From: Pogonophryne albipinna
Lineage: Eukaryota > Chordata > Actinopteri > Perciformes > Artedidraconidae
Assembly (NCBI GenBank): GCA_028583405.1
Contig: CM053255.1
Coordinates: 34,540,721-34,604,720, forward strand
Direction: 5' to 3'
DNA length: 64,000 nucleotides
A model generated the notes under the pieces. The model searched no databases. It was not told the DNA's origin and saw only the letters and a list, made by a program, of their open reading frames with translations. Shown here in pieces: positions 22,599 through 34,500 of the stretch. The translations under genes were made by a program, and so were the position numbers. Position 1 is the first letter of the stretch. Every line of letters begins with the position of its first letter.

Positions 22599-25500
22599 CT
22601 GAGACACAAACAAACAAAGTCATATACCTCTCTCTTATCAATCCCATCAAGTATATTCCAACTAGGGTTGCAAAGGGGCGGAACATTTCCAGTACATTTC
22701 CATGGGAAGTTAAGCTGGGGAATTTTGGAAATATTCCATATTGTAAACTTTCCATGGGAATTATGGGAACTAACTGGGAATTGAGGGTAAAGTAATCTAA
22801 TTGTATCATATCCAAGCATAAATATAAACATTTTGTTTTGTCATAAGAAAATATCCATGCAAAATGATTCATTAAAAAACATGACGTTTCAACAGATTTA
22901 TTTCTAAGTAGAACAGAACAAGTTTTAATTATTTTATTGAACAATCATTTGTTTAATTGAAGACCAAAAACATGAATGTTGACTTAAATATGACTTCTAG
23001 AAATCACCTGTGCATGTGATGGAGCAATGCACAGTGCCTGTAGGGGGTGTGGTCTCACTAGCCATGCAGTCAGCAATGTGATTGAGGAATGGCATGGATA
23101 TTCAAGTGTACTTGAATGGTATCTGTTTGTTTAAGTCAAGATTATGCTAAAATATACTTTCCCCAACTATATTTAAAGTGGACCTATCATGCTATATTTG
23201 AAAAATATATTCTGGGCCATACCTATATAAAACATGTCTGAAGTTTTTTTCTTCAAAATACCAAACAGATCATGCATTTTAGCCATGCCTCATTTCGCTC
23301 TATTTGCTCTTTTCCAGCACTGTTTTTGTAGGGGCTGATTCTGTGACGTAGCTTTAATGCAAATGAGCTGCAGCTGACCACGCCCCGCTGCAGGAGCGGG
23401 GGGCGTGCTCAGAGATCAGCTGCTGGGAAAAGAGAGGCTCCGTCCTCCGTGTATTATTATATCGAGTCGTTGCTCAATAAATAACAAAGAAGACCTTTGA
23501 CCGGGACTTTTCTAATTTTGTCCGGAAGATTTAAACTTTAATGGACATGTTGACCGGCGAAAATAAAACTAACTGAAACTCTGCCGCACGGTCCCCTCGT
23601 TCCTTGGAAGAGGCGGAGAGGTGGGTGTTTGTCATCTGCTGGTGGACTACCGGAGAGAATTACAACAGGAGCAAACGCTTGCCTCGGGGAGGGAGAAAAA
23701 GAGCCACAGCGGAGAATAAACAGAAGGGCAACCATGGCAACCATGCGCGGGAAGTCTTCTTCGCTGCTTTTGTGGCAGACTACAGCGCCACTTACAGGCC
23801 TGGCGAATATGTACTACAGCGTCTCCAGCGCTTTCGAGCGGTCTCGTGTGAACTAGGGTTCGACCGATAATCGGCTTGGCCGATATTCCGCATTTGACCG
23901 ATTATCGGTATCGGCCTTTTTTTTATCAAATTGCCGATAAAACTTTGGCTCTGATGCGGCCGTTTCTCTGGCTGCAGTCACCACTCTGTGTACACGAGCA
24001 ATGTCCCGCCCACAGCGCTATCTGATAGGCTATTACTGCAGATTTTCCGGGCGGGAGCCAGCCAGAGAGGCGGGACCTTCTCAGATTACAGGCAGGTGCG
24101 AAAGAACGCAGACACAGACTGAAGCAAGCAGCAGCGCTGAGCGGCAGAGCCAGATGTGTTAAACCGAAGTTCAATAAACATCCCAATCCCCTATGCTGAA
24201 GTTGCAAAAACACCACGATCTTATGATCCAATTCTATCAGTTTCCCAGTTACACAGGGACGCGGGAAGTCAGTCAGTCAGAGTTGGGGGTGCGTGCAGCG
24301 TCTCGCAGCGGTGCGGGGGGGGGGGGCTGTTTTTCAGGTTGATATGTGAAGCTCCTAGCTAGCCAACATGTATCTAGCAAATGTTTAGCAAAATATTAGA
24401 AGTGAGGCTACTAGACGATAGGTCTACTGTAATAGTCTCACTTTTAATAGTTTGCAAAACATTAGCTAGCACTAGTGTTTTGCAGTTGCTAGCAGCTTAT
24501 TGGGATGTTATGCTAGATAGACAGATATAATAAATTAAGCATTATTGTTAGTTAAGCATGTCAGCCTGCAGCCCCACTTCTTCTCTCTCTCTCTAACTCA
24601 TAGCAGATGACTGCACTAAAGAAAAGGGCACAGAGAGGAAACCAGTTGTAAGATGTTTAAAAGTTCATTAAACATAATATATGCTTAAATGCATTTCAAA
24701 GAAGTTGTGTTGAGTTGTGTTGGAGTTTGTGTTCTTCTACATTTTGACACCAAGATTTTCTGATTTTACTGCAAATGTATATCGGTTCCAAATATCGGTT
24801 ATCGGTCTCCTTGATTACTAATAATCGGTATGGGTATCGGCCTTGAAAAAGCCATATCGGTCGATCCCTAGTGTGAACGGACACTATTCCGGGCTGACGT
24901 CAGCTCGGATGGAATCTGTATCCGCTCGTTGTAGCCCCATTTTTAAAAGATTTGGGTACGAAGGAAAAGAGAGAGGGTTTTATTTTCTGATGCTGCGTGA
25001 GTTCCCTGACGCACCGGGGACACATATTTATGTATAAAAGACATCACAAAGTGCATTTTGCATGATAGGTCTCCTTTAAGTTCCCTATGAAGAGCCAACC
25101 TTCAATTTAGAAAATTCCCAGTTCATTCACATGGAAAGTTTCCATCTTTGAAAATTCCCGGAATTTTGCAACCCTAATTCCAACTTCCCCAAGAGACAAG
25201 AGAAATTATACAACTTAAAATGATCTAATCTTCATTTGTTGTCCAAACACAAATATCCGTTTTTGCCGTTAAGTGGATTTATAGTTACATTTCATTTTAG
25301 TATGCATGTATGCTGAATTTTACAAAGTATATTGAGCGTCTTTGCACCAAAAAGGGAATGAACTAAGTTTGCTCTCATTCGCCCTAAAAAACTTAACTAT
25401 ATTTTCTGGTTATTTGTTTGATGACTGCTGTAAATATCGTTACGAATGTTTCCTAATAATGGCAGCTAGGGTATGATTATTCTAGTTAGCAGCAGATCTT

Positions 25501-28500
25501 AATTAATGTATCATAATTGTTGCTTAATTAGCAACAATTTTGATTACATTATATTTAAGTCATTTATCAAACATACACCAGAGAGTCTTAGTGACACTTT
25601 TCTATATCTCTATTTTTGGGAGTTAAGGACTAGAGACAGTTGGAGACACCGCACTGGGCCCTGTGAAATGTGACCCTAAAGTGTAACTCCACCGGCCCCC
25701 AACACCTGTGTGCAGACGCTGTACCTTCGTCTCGTAGGGTGAATCGTCCCATCTGAGGAAAGTCTTTGAAGGTCTCGAGGCAGATGGTCCCTGCAGTGCG
25801 CAGACGGGCGATGCAGACTTGGTCCTGTTTGACGAATCGTGGTCGTGTCTTACTCTTGTCTCCTGTCTTCTTGTCTACCATACAGATTAAGGCCTGCACA
25901 CAGGAGGAACAGATTATCAGCACATGCTCAGGTTAAACAACCATCCAAACAAAACATCAAACTGCTACAATCCTAGCAACATGCTAAATGTGTTCAAATG
26001 TCTCTAACCAATCCTTGTTCCTGATCAGGTTCAGTCACCATGGAGGGGCACAGTTAGGTCAGACTTACTGTAATTTGCACTTCTTCAATGCAGGTGTGAA
26101 TGTGAAGCACGGCGTTGTAACCCGGACAGATGATGGATTTGTGTTCAATGATGACGATCTGTAAGGTAGAAAAACATTCTTTAACTTTATAAAGCTTGCA
26201 CCAGCTGAGTTTAATGATATGAAAGCCTAACAGTGTTGTTGTGAAGTCATGTGACTGTGATGTAGTCCCTTTATAGCCCGATATAAATCTTTATATGGTG
26301 TTAATGTGTGGAGATTAGCCTGCTCAACAAAATGTGTACGTTTTGAGTCTCTAGAGCTGCTCGGACACTGACCTGGGCGTCGAAGGTGCGCCCGGAGTGG
26401 CACAGGTTCTCGGCGTTACACAGGATGAAGCCGGGCAGGATCTCCTCCTCCTCGATGCCCTTCAGCCGCAGCTTCAGGTTTTCCCCCGGTTCGGCGTCGT
26501 CCGTCTCCACGTCATCTGACAGGAGACTCAACACCTCCACCGTATGCTGCAGGCACAAACATGGTGGAAGATAAATGGTCATGTTTTACATCAGAGTGGG
26601 AGGAGTTTGGATTTTGGCATCTTTCTCAGCTCGATGTGATGGAAGCAGAGGCTTGTGGGATATCTCACCCTGTTTGGCATCATGACGAGCTGCTGTGCTT
26701 TACTGATGCAGCCCGACTCCAGTTTGCCCAGAATCACAGTGCCCATGTCCTGAGGAGACAGAAGGGAGAAGAGTGTTACAGAGAGAGGAAACTTGCTTTA
26801 CATCACAGACGCGAAGTGAGTTTGCTATAGAGCTCAGTAACAGGAGCAGTGTTGGTGGCGTTAACCGAATATTTTCCGTCTATGACGGATTTATTTTAAC
26901 AATGACGAAAAAATCTGAAAGCAGTCAGTCATTTTGACAGATTAGAACAAACCCAGAACAGCGCCAAAGTTTCTCCGCAGCGAGGCTCGGGTGTTATTCC
27001 GTGTTATGCATGCCCGTCAAAAAGGAAATAATATAGTTTCCAAACCTAACTTTGCCGTACAAATCATTGAAATGTCTGAGTTTATGCTTTACGCTGTGCG
27101 CGCTCCCGCGAGGTGCAGTGGGCATGCATAAAATGGCTCTACAGTTCATGAGCTTTGGGTGCTGGTGCTTCCTCCTCCTCCTTCATTCTTACCTTGTATT
27201 TGTCTACGATGGGCAACCTGACTGGCCCATCAGTAGATCTGTTAAAACTTGGCAAACTGTCCAATTGTGGAATGAATGGTAACCCTCTGAAAAACATCAG
27301 ATATAAAAAGCAGTTAGTAAAAAAAACCTACAGTCAATAAAGTAAGATTTCCAAAGTAGAGAGTGGACTCACGTGTACCAGGAGCACATGTCAGTGGGCT
27401 CCTTCAGGTTGGCCCCTGTGAGTCCAGAGCACGGCATGAAGTGAATGTCTTTTTTTGGGTTGAAGCCCACCTTCTTCAAAAATGGCACTAGTTTCTCCTT
27501 ACACTCCTCATATCTGAGGGAGCAACAACAGGAGTCATGTCAACATCGTCACAGGAAGAGAACACAGAGGGCAACACACTGTATGTGTGTGTGTGTGACA
27601 TAGATCCAGAGTAACTGTCAACACTTCTCCATATGGCCGTGAGCATACAAAATGGGGGAAAAATATTGGAGCACCTCTACAGAGTGGTGCAGGAATGAGT
27701 CATAAATGTCAGAAGTGAGTTAGCATTTTACCACTTCCCGTTCCCATTGCTTTAAGTTGAGGGGAAACTTGCGATGCTAACTTCCATGGTTAGCCTAAAA
27801 CCCCAATAAAATCATGAACTAAGAGCTACTTGAGAAATGTGATTTTCTCAATGTGCCTACCTCTCCAGGCTCCAGTTGACTGTTGGGTCGTCCATTTTAT
27901 TCACCAGTACGATCAGGTGCTTGACCCCGGCCGTTTTGGCCAACATGGCGTGCTCCCGCGTCTGCCCACCCTTCTCAAAACCAGTTTCAAACTCTCCTTT
28001 CCTGGCAGAGATCACCTGAGGGACAACACATTCATTTGGTTAGTGGTTCTGTTTACAGTGCAGCATGGAGATAATCAAACTGCATGTATGTGACTCATTT
28101 TTTCAGTTATTTATCTCAGCAGCTTTATTTGTCACACACTAAACAGGATAGATTCAGTGATAAACTACATGAGGTACAGGATCCGTGTACAACGCAAAAA
28201 CAATCCTTATTATGGAATAATGGATTTCATTTTTCAAGAGTGCAGGGCTCGACAGTAACGGTTGCCAGGTTGCCATTGGCAACCATTCAGAAAACAAGTC
28301 AACCACTTCTTGGCCTTTGGTTGCCATCAGTGGCAACCAAAATAAGGACAGCAAACGGCTAAATGTGCACCCCAAAATAGATAAATGTTAATTATTTGTT
28401 GTATTAAGAGTGATATTTAATTATTGTTGTGACCAGTCGGAACCTGATACTTAAAGGAAGGCTCCAGTCATTAGATAGTTAATAAAAACTTCAGTATTTA

Positions 28501-31500
28501 GTGAAACATTATGTTTAAACCATACCCTGAAGAAATCAGAGATATTCCCTGGTAAATAATGATTTTATAGCTCTTTTTTATCAAAACCTGTATATTCCGT
28601 CAGGCAGCTGCCATTTTGGCCATTTTCAGTAGTCACATGATCCGAAAAACTAGGTCGTGACGTCATCTATGCGTTCACTTTGTAAACACACGAACAGCTC
28701 ATTCGACGAAAACATGGCGGAGTATTTGAGTTCGGACTCGTCAGCCGAGGAAGAAGTTTAGAAAAATAAAGTCCAGGCGGACTCACCTCTGGGTAATTTG
28801 GGAACCATCAGTTCCATTTGACCTTTTTCACTGTAAAAATCATTTTATTACTTTGAATTATCACTATAGGTATTCATTCCATCCAAATACAACTGTTGTG
28901 AAAAAAAAAAAGAATAAAATAAAAATAGAAACCATACTCTGTTATCCTCTTAGGGCCCACGGACCCGGTTCCGGGGCCGAAATCGCGTCATTTGCAGGAT
29001 ACAACGTCTAAGGAACCTTAATATTTAATGAACTATGAATATTTTATATCCATATAACGGGGAAAAAACTAATTTAACTGATATATTTCATTTTTTATTT
29101 AAAAAAAAAAAAAAAAATCACACAATGCTAACAGTGAGCCTCTGAATTAGCCCGGAGCGAAAAATGCTAACCTATTACTGCACCGAAAATCACTCCTAGC
29201 TCCCTTATTACTTATCCTAGCTGCACATCCAACACATCGTTTATGATCGTAAAGACACAGAATCTAACGGTGCCCACCTCAACACTGAAAGATACAAACT
29301 CGCGACGTTATCAACAAAAACGTACATCAAAACAAGTGGCTCTAGGTACTAACATGCGCTAGGCTAACATGGCTCACCTTCCTCTTTGTCTGGTCTAAAC
29401 TGGTCTTCAATGGCATTAAAACGATAAAAAACGATGATGTAGTTAATCCATAGGTTAATATCCAATGTGGCTGTGTCCCCTTTGAAATGTTCTGATAATC
29501 TATAAGCAATAAAACTGCAATTCCGTTATCTGCTGTCCGCTCTGTGCTCCGTGCACTCTGGGACCTGCAATTCCTGCTTCCTTACGTAGTAAACAATAAC
29601 TAAAGTCTGCTGCGTAATGTACTTAAACTGGCTGGCATTCTTTATACTTTACGCAGGACCATATCTCCGGAACCCATTGGTCGATTCGTGTGATTTACAG
29701 CTTTTTCTTAACCATTACATCCAATAGAATCGATGGGCAGTTCCCAAATCCACGTAAACATTACCATTGCGGACGTAATAGAGAAGCAAACGAAGCATAT
29801 CTGAAAGTACAAGCCTGGACGGCAAAACTTTATACCCAGTATATTGCCATAAATATGATGATGGATTATCAGTAAAAATGTCTACGTGACACAAAGACAT
29901 TGGATTAAACTTGAGCGGCGTTTTTATTCCGTTGAACACAAATTTTGATCACAAATCAAAAAAGGTAAGACGTAATTATTGTAATATTTTTGAAACCGGA
30001 TGTTGTTTACTTTCTTTTTTCTGGCTGATAGCTCCAGGAATTCGGGGTCGTACAGTGATGACATTACATGTGTGGAATCTGTGGAGTCTCAGCTTTAATC
30101 GGATATCTTGTTTGTGCAGTTACGATAAGTAATAAGGGCATTTCTACCGTGAGTGCTGTGCAAAAGTCCGTTAGTATTAGTTAGCATTTTTTCGCTCCAT
30201 GCTAATTCAAAGGCTTGGTATTACTCTCGTGTTTCTTTTAGCTAAAAATGGTTCATATTGTCAGTTAGCTGAGTTTCTTACCGTAAAAGGGTATGGAACA
30301 TTAATAGTTTCATAAATGTTAAGAAGCCCTGAGACATAGTCTTTCTTTCGGTTCGGGCCGAGCACATTTCGCTAGCCACTACCTCCGAACGTACTCCCTA
30401 CGCTTACCCGTTGGCAATAGATGGAACCGAGCATTCCGTGGATTGTTCCTATCCGAATTGTGGCAATGTTTCGCGATACAATGAGGCATATTTCAATAGA
30501 ATTGTGAGAGTAACTAGAGTAAACAACATGAACAAAGCACATGCGTCAATTTGTCCTCGACACCAAACGCATAGTTCACGTCACTTCCGGTAAAATAAGT
30601 CATGTGACTCGTCAAAATGGCGCCGCCCACAGGGTTGATGTTATTTCGGTAATTAATCAGCTTAAAATCACTGATAACGTCATCGGATTAAAAAAAAAAA
30701 AAAAGACTGGCAGAGACTGGTCTGTTTTATCGGATGATAATTATTTAAAAATGCGTGTCATGAGGATTGCCTCCCTTTAAGTTGCACGTGCATTGGTGTG
30801 ATTACGGAGCCAGAAAGCGATGCACGTTTACTCGTGTGTTTGTTTTACAAAAAATGGCGAAGCAAAGGAAGTTTGACTGTGGGGTAAAAAGTTCGGCCAA
30901 CCCGTCAACATCTCAAACGAATGTTCAAAGTGATTCAACTGATAAAGCGCAAGGTGAATGCGAACTAAAAGCAAAGAGGAATGTTGTCCATTCACTTCCG
31001 GTAAAAGTTCTTTCAAAATAAGAGTCCCGATCTTGTTACTACCAAAATAAAAGTGCAAACGAAACTTTACCATAGGAAAATATTGGCATACAAATATAAT
31101 CACTTCTATAAAAAGGTAACACATGTTAAATATAGTTAGACATATTAAAGGTAATTTACAGCATTAATAATTAATATCTAATTCTTAACTGTGAATGGTT
31201 TTCATTTATTTAACATTATAAATGTATTAGTCTGGCCAATCCAAGACTTCAATGCTGAAGAGCCAATGGATCTATGGTGGGGGTCAGCACAGAGGTCAAG
31301 AAAACCCACATTTGAAAGGAAGACAACGGTATAGTATCTTAATTATTTAAAATATAAGGTGACTAAAAATGGCAACCGTATATTCAGTTTTGGCAACCAA
31401 AAGCTGATGCCTGGTTGCCAGCCTGGCAACCACTTTTAAAAGTTAGCGTTGAGTCCTGGAGTGTCAATTAAACAGTGAAGGCTGATGTCATTGATGGTTG

Positions 31501-34500
31501 AATTGGGTGTCTATTTGAATGTTCCTGCTGAAAGGAATTGTGGGACAGTTGTATCTACTTTTCTTTGGTAATGTTGTTCCAGAGTTTCCCATGCTAAAGG
31601 AGATGAGAAAGGAAGCAGGAAATGTGCTTCAATGCTTCCTTTATCATCTCCTGCACCACTCTGTAGTGCTGTTATATTTATCATTCAGAGAATTTGAACA
31701 GCTCTCATAATGGATGAACCTTCAATGACAATTCAACCGCAGCCCAACACTCCTGGGTAGAAAAAGGCTACAAGCCAGGTTTTGCTGTGATGTTCCAACA
31801 TGTGGTCCTCCTGTGAACTCACCAGAACAGCAAGGTCGGCCTGTGACGCTCCTCCAATCATGTTGGGGACAAAGCTTTTGTGGCCTGGAGCGTCTAGGAT
31901 GGTAAAGTGCTTTTTGTCTGTCTCAAAGTACGCTCGGCCGACCTCCACCGTCTTGCCTTTGTCCCTCTCCTCTTGGTTGGTGTCTAAAGCCCAGGACAGA
32001 TACCTTGGAGACAGAAAAGTGATTTGGTCACATGTGGGAAACCTGAGATGATTTCTAAAGTTTGTCATGTACACAATATTATAGATATATCTATGATAAA
32101 CACCAAAGATGAGCTAACAGCTAGCTGTACACATGGCTGAAAAATAACAATTAACAATCAAATCTTAAGTATACCTAGTTGGCGTTCATTTTTTATTTCA
32201 GAATAGAGTATATTTCCATGTTGAAGAAACAATACAAGAGCCTGATGGTTCAGACAGCAGGGAGCCACTCACCAGGTTTCCCTGTTCTTCTCCTTGGCTT
32301 CTCTCTCGTACTTCTCCAAGGTTCTCTTTTCTACCATGCCTGTCAGATACCTGTGAGAGGAGGACAACAGAGAAATGTACAAAAGGTCAAAGCTCTGTTG
32401 TGTTGAAAGAAACTCTGCTTAATATAAGAAAAGGAGATGAACCAAAAAAACGAAGATCACGACTCACATGATTTGTCCGCCAATGGTGGACTTGCCAGCA
32501 TCTGTAGAAGAACAAGCAGAGCGGGTTTAGAGGACATACACTGGGACATTAGATATGATAAGCTTTGGTCTCACGGCCAGAGGCGGCGTTCATTGTGGCC
32601 GGGGATTTTAACACCGCTAACATGAAGACGGTCCTGCTGAAGTACTAACAGCACATCAGCTGCATAGTCCAGTATATTTCCCCCGCGCATCGGCGCGGGG
32701 GAAATATACTGGACTATGTTTATTCCCCTTTTCGACATGGATATAGGGCTCTCCCTCGCCCTCCCTTCGGCAAATCAGACCACATCTCACTGCTGCTGCC
32801 TGCTTACAGGCAGAAACTTAAACGGGATAGACCAGTAACAAAAGGCGCTTTCACACCGGAGCAGTGTTTCCGCCAGACCAGGGATGAGAGGGCGTCCAAC
32901 CCGAGAGCGGAGGGGGAATTTTGACTTGAGCCGTCCTTATAGATACTGTCTTTTTATGTTAGTGAGCCGGATCATTTGATCGGCTCTCTTAAAGCACCGG
33001 CTCTTCATGTTACTACATATATATATATATATAGCACCAAATTGCAACGGAAGTAATCTATCTACGGTCACTTTTCACATTGAACATGTGCTCTTTTATT
33101 AAATAAACTAAACGCCTATGTTATTTATCCAAAGTATGTGCATGTTTCAGTGTCCACTGCTTTGCGTATTCACATTCTCCCTCCGCTCTGTTTCTGAAGG
33201 GCGGGGCTCCGCTCCCCCTCCCCCCCACACACACGAATACACACACTCACAGAGACAAGAGCGGAGGAAAGGAGGAGAACAACAAAGTGTAAAAAAGTCA
33301 AACAAATCTGCATTATTGCCCCGAGCTCTGCCCGTTTGTGTGTCCCCAGTTTCAAATGAGTTTATTATTATTTTTTAACCTCAAGCCGTTATCGTCACAG
33401 AAGGACACACACAGCCTGCCCAGGTGGACGCGCGCGAACGCGACAACGAACGTAGCGTGCGCATTCTAAAAAGAGCTCACAGATGGTGAGCAGGTACCGC
33501 GGTTTTGAACTACGGTATTGAATTTGACAGAAAATAAATGAAACGCCAGCAGAAGAATAGTCTAATGAGTTGGGTGAAACAAAAGACAGGAGATGTGAGT
33601 CGGTTTATTCAGTAAATTAGCTCAGGGTAATTGGATGTTCTGTCTACACCTGTTGATGTGAGGCTAATGCAGGATTTGCTAGCTTGATGCTACCGGCATT
33701 TAGCGGCAGTGACTCAACAAATTGCCTCTTAAAATGTATCGTCAGCAATGTATGACAAGCAGACTGCTTGTTTAACGTTAGACTCACACCAATAGCTCAA
33801 TATGATCATAACACGATTGCTTTCATATCAGAGATCAGATGAGGTGGAGCTGCCTCCAGCAATAGAGGATGAGGCAGAGAGACGCAGCAGCAGCAGCACA
33901 GAGTTGCAGCAGGTATGTTATATGCTGTAGTCAGGTGATTTCAATGTATCAATGAAAGGAAGAAGTGTAGGCTACATGATAAGAAGGGAATACAGTTTCA
34001 ATACAAGTAATACAGTACAGTGCAACACTGTACTTTATTACTTTTAATGTACAAATACTTTGTTACTGTACGATATCAATAACAATAATCCACAGCTCCT
34101 CTCTGCTCCTGTTGGGGGGGTACCCGATCAGCACCCTGCCAAGGCAGTAAACCTAGGGGAAACACTGCAAAGACAAGGTGGACTCAGACTTCAAAGGCTG
34201 TAACACCCGGAACATGTGGGCGGGACTAAGAACAATGACAGACTACAAAGGAGCAGCGGGGCGTGCTGCGGGAGTGTCTGCGTGCGCATCTCTCCCAGAC
34301 ACGCTTCGAGAGCAGCCAGGCTGTGGAGGCACAGAAGGACCAGGAGCCCTGCCCTTTTGTTTTAAACAGGGCAGATGTGTGCAAATCCTTTAAAAGGGTT
34401 AAACCACACAAGGCTCCTGGACCTGATGGCTTCCCTGGCCGTGTTCTCAGGGTGTGTGCAGTTCAGCTGGCAGAGGTGTTCACAGACAACAGGTCCCTGC

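Larger units (their letters stand above)
22663..25176. mobile_element. Outer hAT-type element in intron 13, TSD ATTCCAAC
   Basis: Starts tagggttgcaaa and ends ttttgcaaccctaa-type sequence, with a perfect 8-bp duplication attccaac at 22655-22662 and 25177-25184. Most of its length is two younger insertions. Its own remains are 22663-23172 and 25080-25176. No transposase. Confidence 0.9.
28243..31458. mobile_element. hAT-type element in intron 6
   Basis: Starts cagggctcgacagtaacg and ends gttagcgttgagtcctg, inverted relatives. A gagtg word flanks both edges (28238-28242 and 31459-31463). Repeated ggttgcc/ggcaacc words lie just inside each end. A younger TTAA element (28451-30780) fills the middle. 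A short plus-strand peptide at 30854-31020 ([20 protein letters not shown]) and another near 31213 ([20 protein letters not shown]) are probably transposase N-terminal remains. Confidence 0.75.
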
